Shown here piece after piece: positions 1-6,866 of a stretch of 26,590 nt of DNA. Position numbers and translations under genes: made by a program. The stretch covers positions 1-26,590 of the forward strand of contig JBDHRX010000031.1 of assembly GCA_039807785.1 (NCBI GenBank). The letters are read 5' to 3'. How positions within the stretch are numbered: position 1 is the first letter of the stretch; every line of letters starts with the position of its first letter. This DNA comes from Zeimonas sp039807785. Lineage in GTDB: Bacteria > Pseudomonadota > Gammaproteobacteria > Burkholderiales > Burkholderiaceae_E. Under the pieces are notes generated by a model. That model saw only the letters and a list, made by a program, of their open reading frames with translations. It had not been told where the DNA came from and did not search any database.

Positions 1-759
1 GCTCGTATTAATGCGTGGGAGGCTGTGCCGCCAAGCGATTGCGAACTGTCGCATGACAGCATCGATGCATCATTCATCGCCGCCTGCTCGCCCGCCAACA
101 TCGCCGCCATCCTCGCGCACGTCGAGGCGCAGGCAGCGGAGATCGAGCGCCTGACCGCCGAGCGAAACGCCCTGCGCGACGACAACGCCAAGTTGAATGG
201 CTGGATGGAGGAAGAGGCTCAGGCGGCTGGCCGTTTGCAGCGCAAGTTGAATGCAGCAGAGGAAACAAACGAACGCCTGACCGCCGAGCGCGACGAACTG
301 CGCGACGTGCTCTTACGCGGCGGCTTCGTGCCGTGCGACGCCCCGGCCTGCAACTGCGGATCGTGGCATCACCGCTATGGGCTGCCAGAGCGGATGCAGG
401 AGATCAAGGATGCGTTGGCCGAAGCCGGACACGAGCTATCGAACGCGAACGGCAATCTGACACTCAACGCGCTCAAGGCGCTTGTTGCAGAGCGCGAGGC
501 GATGGCGAACGTGCTGCCCGGCCACTACTACATGGACCCGCCCGACGGCGGCAACGTGCCGGTGCTGGAGCAGTTGCGCCGAATGGCGAAGGACGCGGAG
601 CGGTATCGCTTCTTGTCCTGCAAGGGCGTTCCGCCGTATTTCCACCGCTGCTCCCGGTGGCGACTCGAATACTGGAATGGCGAATGGTGGGACCCGTTGA
701 TGAAAGAAGAACTCGACGCCGCCATCGACGCGCAGATCGAGAAGGAGGAAAGGCCGTGA
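1..759 (+). CDS. Phage-type hypothetical protein with coiled coil (5' end outside window)
   Basis: The reading frame is open from the first base, so the gene probably starts to the left; a GTG at 25 is the first internal start candidate. The N-terminal part has the pattern 'DASFIAACSPANIAAIL' followed by two heptad-rich segments, each with 'ERLTAER', that should form a coiled coil. This arrangement is common in Ead/Ea22-like proteins of temperate phages. The C-terminal part holds 'AERYRFL' and a Trp-rich end, also frequent in small prophage proteins. It overlaps the next gene by four bases, and a strong Shine-Dalgarno (AAGGAGG at 742-748) near its end serves that gene. No enzymatic function can be assigned. 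The context of small genes before an integrase supports phage or integrative-element origin. Confidence 0.6.
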   Translation, partial: ARINAWEAVPPSDCELSHDSIDASFIAACSPANIAAILAHVEAQAAEIERLTAERNALRDDNAKLNGWMEEEAQAAGRLQRKLNAAEETNERLTAERDELRDVLLRGGFVPCDAPACNCGSWHHRYGLPERMQEIKDALAEAGHELSNANGNLTLNALKALVAEREAMANVLPGHYYMDPPDGGNVPVLEQLRRMAKDAERYRFLSCKGVPPYFHRCSRWRLEYWNGEWWDPLMKEELDAAIDAQIEKEERP

Positions 760-1049
760 ACATGACGACGCCGTGGTACGAAGAAAACCGCTGGTATGTG
801 CGACTGATGAAGCTCGCTCATGACATGGCGATGGAAGGTCGGGGGGAGGAAGCGCAGGACTTGCGCGTGGCGGCAACGCACGCGCGAAACTACAGGTGGC
901 TCCGCGACAGGAGTCACCCGGATGCCGGCACCTATTACCTTGCATCAGCCACCAGTCAGGCGCGTTTTGATGATCCATCGCACGTCGATCGTGAGGTGGC
1001 AGCAGCGATCCAGTCAGATGAAGCGAAGCATCGTGCAACCAGTGCCTAG
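756..1049 (+). CDS. Small phage-type hypothetical protein
   Basis: About 97 residues. I chose GTG at 756 because AAGGAGG at 742-748 sits seven bases before it and the start overlaps the upstream stop as GTGA, a typical coupled arrangement; ATG at 762 is the alternative. The protein contains 'HARNYRWLRD', the same kind of 'A.RYR.LR' segment found near the end of the upstream protein, so the two may share a short domain typical of prophage accessory proteins. No known function is recognised. Confidence 0.5.
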   Translation: MNMTTPWYEENRWYVRLMKLAHDMAMEGRGEEAQDLRVAATHARNYRWLRDRSHPDAGTYYLASATSQARFDDPSHVDREVAAAIQSDEAKHRATSA

Positions 1050-1075
1050 CGCACAGATCGAGAAGGAGCGCAGCG

Positions 1076-1477
1076 ATGGGTAAGCCGCACGGAATCCACC
1101 CGGACGAGCTGGCGGCGATGCACACGCCCGGTGAGAAGTACCAGCCGAGCAATGGCACCGAGGGCGAATGCTTCTTCGACGCCTGGTGCCGACAGTGTGC
1201 GCGCGACCGTTCGATGCGCGAGGGCGAGCCGATCGAGGAGTGCGACGACAACGAACGGTGCGACATCATCGACCGCTCGATGTACTTCGGCATGGACAGT
1301 CCCGAGTACCCGCCGGAGTGGGTGTATGGCCCCGATGGGCAGCCGTCCTGCACGGCGTTCGTGCCGGCCGGCGAGCCGATTCCGCCGCCGAAGGACGATC
1401 GCACCATCGATATGTTCGGCCCGGCCCCGCTGCTCAACGAGGCGATCGACGAACTGGTCGCGGGTCCGCGTGGCTGA
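1076..1477 (+). CDS. Small Cys-containing hypothetical protein of the integrated element
   Basis: About 133 residues with a good ribosome binding site (GAAGGAG before the ATG). The middle has several cysteines ('CFFDAWCRQCARDR' and a later 'CDDNERC') that could bind a metal. The rest is acidic and proline-rich. The gene belongs to the run of small same-strand genes that ends at the integrase. I do not recognise a family with known function; phage-associated hypothetical is the best description. Confidence 0.5.
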   Translation: MGKPHGIHPDELAAMHTPGEKYQPSNGTEGECFFDAWCRQCARDRSMREGEPIEECDDNERCDIIDRSMYFGMDSPEYPPEWVYGPDGQPSCTAFVPAGEPIPPPKDDRTIDMFGPAPLLNEAIDELVAGPRG

Positions 1478-1507
1478 CCTGCTGACGATCGCCGAGACGG
1501 CCGAGCC

Positions 1508-1828
1508 ATGAACGACGTGCTGACCGCCACCGAGGTTGCGGAGTGGCTCAAACTCAGCGCAGACTACGTGCGCGAGATCGCCGCAGCCGGCCACCTGCCA
1601 TGCGTCAGGTTCGGCCGCGAGTACCGTTTCAATCGCGCCCAGGTCGAGGCATGGCTGACAGAATCCGCGTACAGAAGGGCGTCCATATCTACCGTCGCAC
1701 CGATTCGCCGACGTGGTGGGCGGACGTATTCACCGCCGGCCGCCGCACTCGACGAAGCACTGGAACGGAAGACGAAAACGAAGCGATCCGCGTCGCCCGC
1801 AGCCTCGCCGCTGACGCTGGTCAAGTAG
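1508..1828 (+). CDS. MerR/excisionase-type helix-turn-helix DNA-binding protein
   Basis: Residues 1-52 match the HTH_17/excisionase family: 'LTATEVAEWLKLSADYVREI' (helix-turn-helix), a short wing, then 'VRFGREYRFNRAQVEAWL'. Such proteins act as excisionases or regulators of integration. The remaining 54 residues are basic, low-complexity and look unstructured. The last 178 bases of the gene (1651-1828) overlap the integrase gene in another frame. The tail may therefore have no function beyond continuing to the stop, or translation may couple or shift into the integrase frame. Its position directly before the integrase fits an Xis role. Confidence 0.7.
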   Translation: MNDVLTATEVAEWLKLSADYVREIAAAGHLPCVRFGREYRFNRAQVEAWLTESAYRRASISTVAPIRRRGGRTYSPPAAALDEALERKTKTKRSASPAASPLTLVK

Positions 1829-2670
1829 TCACCACCTTCACGCTCGACGACGCCTACCTGCAATGGCTGGGTGAGCGCGACCGATCCGACACCGACCGTT
1901 CCGCGCTGCGCGTGCTGCGCGAGAAGTACCCGAACCGCGCCGCGCACCTGGTCGATAACGGCAGCGTCACATCCGCGCTCGCCGGCATGTCGCCGGGCGC
2001 GTACAACCGCGTGGTGGCCGTGCTGCGGGCAGCCCTGAATCTTGCCGTCGAGCGCCACCAGCTCGCCGCCGCGCCCAAGCTGCCGAGAAAGCCCGAAGGC
2101 CCGCCGCGCGTGCGGTTCCTCTCGCCCGAGGAATGGCAGCGGCTACGCCCGGCGCTGCCCGCCCACCTGCTGCCCGCCGTCGAATTCACGCTCGCCACCG
2201 GCCTGCGCCGGGCCAACGTGCTCGGCCTGCGCTGGGAGCAGATCGACATGCGCCGCCGGCTCCTGCACCTGTCTGCGGTCGAGATGAAGGGCAGGAAGGC
2301 CCACACGCTGCCACTGGGCGTCGAGGCCATGCGCGTGCTCAAGGCCCAGCAGGGCAAGCACGAGTCGATCGTGTTCCCGTTCCGCGGCAAGCGCATCAGC
2401 GACCCGAAGACCGGGTTCAATGCCGCGCTCACGGCGGCGAAGATCGACGACTTCCACTGGCACGACCTGCGCCACACATGGGCCTCGTGGATGGCGATGG
2501 CCGGCGCCCCGCTGCACGCGATCCAGCAGGCCGGCGCGTGGGCCACGATGGACATGGTTGCGCGCTACTCGCACCTGACGCCCAACGCGCTCGCGGCATA
2601 CCAGGACGCCGCCGTCAAGGCCCTGTCGCGTCACGGAAAACGTCACGCTACCCGCCGGAAAGCCGCATGA
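1651..2670 (+). CDS. Tyrosine recombinase (phage-type integrase)
   Basis: About 339 residues. The C-terminal catalytic domain shows the tyrosine recombinase residues: Arg in 'ATGLRRANVLGLRWEQID', a beta-hairpin Lys in 'EMKGRKAHTLPL', 'HDLRHTWASWM' (H-x-x-R), and the nucleophile Tyr in 'MVARYSHL'. The usual second His (LGH) is replaced by Trp in 'AGAWAT', a known variant. The N-terminal part should be the arm-binding and SAM-like core-binding region. I chose ATG 1651 because the frame before it reads through the helix-turn-helix gene without its own homology. The enzyme integrates the element into tRNA-Arg: the matching tRNA fragment begins 20 bases after its stop. Earlier in-frame starts exist but are less likely. 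Confidence 0.9.
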   Translation: MADRIRVQKGVHIYRRTDSPTWWADVFTAGRRTRRSTGTEDENEAIRVARSLAADAGQVVTTFTLDDAYLQWLGERDRSDTDRSALRVLREKYPNRAAHLVDNGSVTSALAGMSPGAYNRVVAVLRAALNLAVERHQLAAAPKLPRKPEGPPRVRFLSPEEWQRLRPALPAHLLPAVEFTLATGLRRANVLGLRWEQIDMRRRLLHLSAVEMKGRKAHTLPLGVEAMRVLKAQQGKHESIVFPFRGKRISDPKTGFNAALTAAKIDDFHWHDLRHTWASWMAMAGAPLHAIQQAGAWATMDMVARYSHLTPNALAAYQDAAVKALSRHGKRHATRRKAA

Positions 2671-2690
2671 ACACTGGATGGAGCCTTTCG

Positions 2691-2735
2691 CTCCTAAGGG
2701 GAGGGTCGCACGTTCGATTCGTGCCGGAGGCGCCA
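2691..2735 (+). other. tRNA-Arg(CCT) 3' fragment: integration (att) site
   Basis: The segment begins with CTCCTAA, the tRNA-Arg anticodon loop with anticodon CCT. It continues through the variable region and a perfect T-arm (GCACG-TTCGATT-CGTGC, 2708-2724), then an acceptor 3' strand CGGAGGC, a discriminator G and encoded CCA (2733-2735). Sequence before 2691 does not pair to complete the anticodon stem and there is no D-arm, so this is not a complete tRNA. Tyrosine integrases commonly recombine in the anticodon loop and leave a 3' tRNA copy at the integrase end. The intact tRNA should lie at the other, left end of the element. Confidence 0.85.
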
Positions 2736-2747
2736 ATCGATCGAGCC

Positions 2748-5030
2748 CTATTCCCGTCCCAGTTCGGCCCGGCCGACGGCGTCGCCATCGAGCTGCTGGT
2801 CGTCGTCGAGCGTGACGACGACTTTCGACAGCTCGCCGGTGAACTCGAACGGCGCCGCGTAGTCCGCGATGGGCGTGCCCCGGTCGCAACCGATGTCGCA
2901 GCCGGCCCAGGAGATCAGCGACTTGAAGTATCGGCCGGTTTCCACGCTGCCGGCAGGCAGGCCGTCGATCAGCAGCGTGTAACGGCTGCGCAGCGCCTCG
3001 CCGATCGGCCCGCGCGCGATGCGGTCGACGCGGACGCCGAGCGCACGCGTGCCGGCCGGAATCGGCCGGTCGGACACGACCGTGTCGTGGGTGCCGCCGA
3101 GGTTGAGGTCGTGCACGAGCCGGCCGTCGCGCACGTACAGCACGTAGCCGGTCGTGGCGTCGCCGTGGGCGATCAGCACGCCCTGGTCGCCGTCGGTGAA
3201 TCGCAGGTGCGCCTCGATCGTGTAGCCGCGACTGCGCACATCGGGGGCGAGATCGGTCGGCACGTGCCCCACCCCCCGATGAAAGACGAAGCGGCGCCGC
3301 CCGCCCAGGATGCGCGCCGCGTTGTCGGCGAAACGCTGGCCGAAACGATCGTCCAGCGGCAGGACCTTGTGCTTCTCGGCTTCGCGCCACCAGATCCGCT
3401 TGAGGCTCTCCAGCCGCCCGGCCTCGCTCGAGGCGAGGTCGTCGATCTCGGAGAAGTCCCGATCGAGGTGGTACAGCTCCCATCGGTCGTCGTCGAACGG
3501 CGTGCCCGGCGCATGATAGGCGACCGCCTTCCAGCCATCGTGCCAGATCCCCCGGTGGCCGAACATCTCGAAGTACTGCGGGGTCGACTTGCTCGGCGCG
3601 TCCGGCTGGTTGAGCGTGCGCGCGAAGCTGACACCCTCGAGGGGCATCTGCACGACACCGTTGACCTGGGCCGGCAGCCCGGCGCCGGTCACCTCCAGCA
3701 GCGTCGGCAGCAGATCGCAGGCGTGCGCGAACTGGTGGCGGATCTCGCCGCGCGCCTCGATGCCCTTCGGCCAGGAAATGACCAGCGGGTCGCGGATGCC
3801 GCCGCCGTGCGTATTCTGCTTGTAGCGCTTCAGCGGCGTGTTGGACGCCATCGCCCAGCCGTGGGGAATGTTGGTGTGGCTGCCCGGGCCGCCGATGTCG
3901 TGAAAGCGCTGCAGTTTCGCCTCGAGCGTTTCTTCCTGGAAGTTGTAGCTGCCCAGCGTGTTGACGGCGCCCAGGGGGCCGCCCTCCTGGCTCGCTCCGT
4001 TGTCCGACATCACGATGACGATCGTGTTGTCGCGCGCCTCCGAGCGCTCCAGGAACTCGACGATCCGCGCGATCTGCTGGTCGGCGTGCTCGAGCATCGC
4101 GGCATAGGCGCACTGCAGCCGGACGAAGAGCCGGCGTTCCTCCGCCGTGTGTTCATCCCAGGCCTTGACGCCGCTGTTGCGCGGCGGCAGGCGCGTGCCG
4201 TGCGGCACCAGCCCCATCTCCATCTGGGCCGCGAGGCGGACGTCGCGCTCCACGTCCCAGCCGGTGACGAACACGTCCTCGTAGCTGTCGATCAGGCTCG
4301 CGGGCGCCTGATGGGGCGCGTGACAGGCACCGAACGCGACCCAGGTCAGCCACGGCAGGTCCGGCCGCTGGGCCGTATGGTCGGCGATGAAACGGATGGC
4401 CTGGTCGGCCAGGTCGGCGGAGAGGTGGTAGCCGGTTTCGAAGCTGCCCGGCGTTTCGACGTGCGACTGGTCGCGCACCAGCTCCGGCGTGTAGTGGTCC
4501 GTCTCCGCGTTCATGAAACCGTAGAAGCGATCGAACCCGCGGCCGAGCGGCCAGCCGTCGAACGGGCCCGTGGAACCGCCCTCGCTCATCGGCGTCACGT
4601 GCCACTTGCCGCAGAAATAGTTGCGCCATCCGTTGTGGCGCAGGATCTCGGCCAGCGTGCCGGCCTCGTGCGCGATCTTGCCGCGATAACCCGGATAGCC
4701 GCTGTCGAAGTTGGCCAGGCAGCCCATGCCGACCGAGTGATGATTGCGTCCGGTCAGCAGCGCCGCGCGCGTGGTCGAGCACATCGCGGTCGTGTGGAAG
4801 CCGGAATAGCGCACCCCCTGCGCCGCCAGCCGGTCGATCGCCGCCGTCCGAATGGGCGAACCGTAGCACCCGAAGTCGGAGAAGCCGACGTCGTCGAAGA
4901 GAAGCACGAGGATGTTGGGCGCCCCCGCGGGCGGCTGGGGGCCCCGTGGCCACCACGGGACCGAGTCCGCCACGGTCCGGCCGATCCTCGGGCCGCCGCT
5001 CCCGCGCCCGGTCTGCGCGCCCGAGTCCAT
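2748..5030 (-). CDS. Type I sulfatase (arylsulfatase-like) with C-terminal beta-sandwich region
   Basis: A 760-residue alkaline-phosphatase-superfamily hydrolase. The N-terminal metal motif 'NILVLLFDDVGFSD' (Asp46, Asp47) and the formylglycine site 'CSTTRAALLTGR' (Cys84) are present. The site is C-x-T-x-R rather than the common C-x-P-x-R. 'GKWH' and 'VMSDNGAS' are further active-site motifs. From about residue 570 the sequence resembles a lectin-like beta-sandwich ('GYTIEAHLRF'), as in large arylsulfatases of this subfamily. No signal peptide is visible, so it is probably cytoplasmic. It needs a formylglycine-generating enzyme, not seen here. It starts seven bases after the upstream PanB-like gene ends, so the two form an operon. 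The substrate, a sulfate ester or possibly a phosphonate ester, cannot be read from sequence. Confidence 0.88.
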   Translation of the reverse strand: MDSGAQTGRGSGGPRIGRTVADSVPWWPRGPQPPAGAPNILVLLFDDVGFSDFGCYGSPIRTAAIDRLAAQGVRYSGFHTTAMCSTTRAALLTGRNHHSVGMGCLANFDSGYPGYRGKIAHEAGTLAEILRHNGWRNYFCGKWHVTPMSEGGSTGPFDGWPLGRGFDRFYGFMNAETDHYTPELVRDQSHVETPGSFETGYHLSADLADQAIRFIADHTAQRPDLPWLTWVAFGACHAPHQAPASLIDSYEDVFVTGWDVERDVRLAAQMEMGLVPHGTRLPPRNSGVKAWDEHTAEERRLFVRLQCAYAAMLEHADQQIARIVEFLERSEARDNTIVIVMSDNGASQEGGPLGAVNTLGSYNFQEETLEAKLQRFHDIGGPGSHTNIPHGWAMASNTPLKRYKQNTHGGGIRDPLVISWPKGIEARGEIRHQFAHACDLLPTLLEVTGAGLPAQVNGVVQMPLEGVSFARTLNQPDAPSKSTPQYFEMFGHRGIWHDGWKAVAYHAPGTPFDDDRWELYHLDRDFSEIDDLASSEAGRLESLKRIWWREAEKHKVLPLDDRFGQRFADNAARILGGRRRFVFHRGVGHVPTDLAPDVRSRGYTIEAHLRFTDGDQGVLIAHGDATTGYVLYVRDGRLVHDLNLGGTHDTVVSDRPIPAGTRALGVRVDRIARGPIGEALRSRYTLLIDGLPAGSVETGRYFKSLISWAGCDIGCDRGTPIADYAAPFEFTGELSKVVVTLDDDQQLDGDAVGRAELGRE

Positions 5031-5037
5031 CGCTCGA

Positions 5038-5910
5038 TCAGGCCGTGCGTTCGACGATCTCGAGGAAGCGCGCGTGCTCTTCCGGCGTCATGTTCTGCGT
5101 GTACTCGGCGTACGGGTAGCGCCGGGAAATGACTTCGTCCTTGTACCGCTGCAGCCCTTCCTGGATGATCGGCCGCACATTGACGAACGCCGCTTCGTGC
5201 TTGGGCTTCGGGAAGGCGCTGTAGCCGACCACGTCGCTGCTCGCGATATAGATCCCATCGGGCGACGGCCCCCCGCCGACGCTGATGATCGGCACCGGCA
5301 TCGTGCGGGCCAGATACTGCGTGATCTCGTTCGGCACGTACTCCAGGATGATCCCGAAGACGCCGGCGTCGACGAAGGCCTGCGTGTCCTCGACGATCTT
5401 CGCGGCTTCCTGCGCCGTGCGGCCCTTGAACCCGTAGCCGCTCTGCTCCAGCTTCCGCGAGGCCTGCATGCCCATGTGGCCCATCACCGGAATGCCGGCG
5501 CGCACGATCTCGGCGACGGTCTTCGCGGTGTACTTGTTGCCCTCGCACTTCACCGAATCGGCGCCGCCCTCGGCGATCAGGCGCGCGGCATTGCGAATGG
5601 CCTCCGGCACCGAGATGTTGTAGCTCATGTACGGCATGTGGCCCACGGTGAGGCCGTAGGGGGCCATTCGCGTGACGGCCTGCATCAGGACCAGCTGCTC
5701 CTCGAATCGCACGTCGATCGGGGTCGGATGACCGAGCAGCGACATCGGCCCGGCGTTGCCGTTGATGAGCAGGTCGAAACCGACCTCGTCGGCGATGGCG
5801 GCCATCGGACTGTCGTACACGCCGAGCGCGACGATGAGCTCTCCCTTGTCCTTCTTCTCCTGAAGCATCTTCGGCGTGACTTTTCGGCGCTTCTGCGCAG
5901 GGCTGCTCAT
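5038..5910 (-). CDS. PanB-like hydroxymethyltransferase homologue, divergent (paralogue 2)
   Basis: About 290 residues, start ATG preceded by GAGGAG. It follows the ketopantoate hydroxymethyltransferase (PanB) TIM barrel throughout: 'VRFEEQLVLMQAV', 'ARLIAEGGADSVKCEG', 'AGIPVMGHMGMQ', 'GRTAQEAAKIVED', 'MPVPIISVGGGPSPDG'. True PanB transfers a hydroxymethyl group from 5,10-methylene-THF to 2-oxoisovalerate. By alignment with E. coli PanB from memory, Asp45 becomes Gly ('INGNAG' for 'VGDSLG') and Asp84 becomes His ('GHMPY' for 'ADLPF'), while the Lys and Glu of 'VKCEG', the His of 'GHMG' and the catalytic Glu of 'LEYVP' remain. Two metal ligands are thus lost, so substrate or chemistry probably differs. 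It is a close paralogue of the gene at 13092 and is operonic with the sulfatase. Confidence 0.82.
   Translation of the reverse strand: MSSPAQKRRKVTPKMLQEKKDKGELIVALGVYDSPMAAIADEVGFDLLINGNAGPMSLLGHPTPIDVRFEEQLVLMQAVTRMAPYGLTVGHMPYMSYNISVPEAIRNAARLIAEGGADSVKCEGNKYTAKTVAEIVRAGIPVMGHMGMQASRKLEQSGYGFKGRTAQEAAKIVEDTQAFVDAGVFGIILEYVPNEITQYLARTMPVPIISVGGGPSPDGIYIASSDVVGYSAFPKPKHEAAFVNVRPIIQEGLQRYKDEVISRRYPYAEYTQNMTPEEHARFLEIVERTA
5441..5531 (-). repeat. 91-bp perfect inverted repeat, copy A (inside PanB-like paralogue 2)
   Basis: Base-by-base comparison shows this stretch is the exact reverse complement of 13477-13567 in the other PanB-like paralogue. It encodes the segment around 'GIPVMGHMGMQASRKLEQ'. 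The rest of the two genes is similar but not identical; another stretch of about 43 bases near the 3' end is also exact. This indicates a recent duplication or continuing gene conversion. The copies flank the exporter and BMC operon in inverted orientation. Confidence 0.9.
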
Positions 5911-5942
5911 GTCGTCTCCTCGAACAATCGGTTCGATGGCCA

Positions 5943-5971
5943 GCGTAGCGAATTCCGAATGCCATCTCCAA
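5943..5971 (-). promoter_or_regulatory. Candidate promoter of the PanB-like/sulfatase operon
   Basis: On the minus strand TTGGAG (5966-5971, within CGCATTGGAG) is followed after 17 bases by CTACGC (5943-5948). The same CGCATTGGAG-N17-CTAC arrangement precedes the paralogue at 13092. The -10 element is poor for sigma-70, so an activator is likely needed. It lies about 33 bases before the start codon. Confidence 0.45.
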
Positions 5972-5992
5972 TGCGACCTTGGTGCGGCTTCG

Positions 5993-6031
5993 ATGCAAGA
6001 CGCGCATGCGGCGGGATTGCAGGCCGCACAT
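5993..6031. promoter_or_regulatory. Candidate LysR-type operator boxes in the divergent region
   Basis: The divergent gap 5911-6110 holds ATGC-N7-GCAT at 5993-6007, a perfect palindrome with T-N11-A geometry. A degenerate copy, TTGC-N7-ACAT at 6017-6031, starts 24 bases later. The same box type occurs in the BMC divergent region and upstream of the ABC transporter. The regulator is probably a LysR protein such as the one at 15581. Confidence 0.45.
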
Positions 6032-6049
6032 CGATTCCGCGCGCGAATT

Positions 6050-6092
6050 GAATTGGGCAAACCCCGACCCGCGCTGCTACCCTGCCCAATTC
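6050..6092. promoter_or_regulatory. Perfect 10-bp inverted repeat over the exporter promoter
   Basis: GAATTGGGCA at 6050-6059 and TGCCCAATTC at 6083-6092 are exact inverted copies, with centres 33 bases apart (about three helical turns). They bracket the candidate promoter TTGGGC (6053-6058)-N18-CTACCC (6077-6082) of the exporter gene. They could be paired operator sites on one face of the DNA, or a hairpin in the 5' leader. Confidence 0.5.
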
Positions 6093-6110
6093 GATTTCCA
6101 TCAGGCATGC

Positions 6111-6854
6111 ATGCTCGACATGGTCGCAATGGGCATGGTCGGCACCATCGCCGTCTTTCTCGCCGGCTGGCTGGCCGGTGCGGTCGGCATCGGTGGGGTC
6201 CTGGTCGTGCCGGCCCTGGCCGCCATCGAGAGGATTCCCGCGCAGGCCTCCATCGCCGCGGCGAGCGTCGCGTTCGCCCTGATGGGCGTGCTGGCGCTGC
6301 TGCGGTTCCGCGCCGAAGGCCGCGAGCTCGTGGGCGATCCGGAGCTCCTGTGGTCCGCCGCTCCCGGAGCGGCGCTGGGCGGCCTGCTGGTGCATGTCGT
6401 CCGGGCCGAGCACCTGCTCGCCGCCGTCGGGCTGATGTTGATCGCCAGCGGCCTTCAGCGCGCGATCCGGCCGGCCGCGTCCCCACGCCCCGCCCCGTCG
6501 TCGCGCGTGTTCGTGCTGATCGGATTCCTCGTCGGCCTGGGCTCGGCCATGACCGGAACCGGGGGTGCGGTGCTGCTGATCCCCATCCTGCTCGCCCTGA
6601 GGCAGCCGCTGGAGCCCACCATCGCGATGTCGATCGCCATCCAGGTTCCGATCGGGGCCTTCGCGACCGCCGCGCACGTGCTGGCAGGGGCGATCGATCT
6701 CGCGCTCGCGGCGCAACTGAGCCTGTTCTTCGTCGGCGGGGCCGTCGCGGGGCGGTGGTGCGCCGACCGGGTGCCGGTTCTCCTGATCCAGCGCTCCGTC
6801 ACGGCCCTCCTCCTGGCGGTCGGCGCGTGGATCCTGTGGCGCCTGCCCGCCTGA
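6111..6854 (+). CDS. TauE/SafE-family membrane exporter
   Basis: About 247 residues, almost all hydrophobic, with roughly eight membrane segments in two related halves. The family glycine motifs are 'GWLAGAVGIGGVLVVPAL' near the N-terminus and 'GFLVGLGSAMTGTGGAVLLIPILL' in the second half. TauE/SafE (formerly DUF81) proteins export sulfite, sulfoacetate and other small anions across the inner membrane. ATG 6111 was chosen since membrane sequence begins just after it; ATG 6120 is the alternative. It is divergent from the PanB-like/sulfatase operon and convergent with purU, whose stop is 12 bases away. The sulfatase and the ABC transporter make a sulfur anion attractive as substrate, but the family is broad. 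Confidence 0.82.
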   Translation: MLDMVAMGMVGTIAVFLAGWLAGAVGIGGVLVVPALAAIERIPAQASIAAASVAFALMGVLALLRFRAEGRELVGDPELLWSAAPGAALGGLLVHVVRAEHLLAAVGLMLIASGLQRAIRPAASPRPAPSSRVFVLIGFLVGLGSAMTGTGGAVLLIPILLALRQPLEPTIAMSIAIQVPIGAFATAAHVLAGAIDLALAAQLSLFFVGGAVAGRWCADRVPVLLIQRSVTALLLAVGAWILWRLPA

Positions 6855-6866
6855 AGAGGCGAAACC

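Noticed and set aside
2133..5132. Very long plus-strand open frame (999 codons) opposite the sulfatase
   Set aside because: It is antisense to a clear sulfatase with catalytic motifs; its composition (Arg, Ala, Val, His repeats) is typical of a GC-rich shadow frame and has no family motif.
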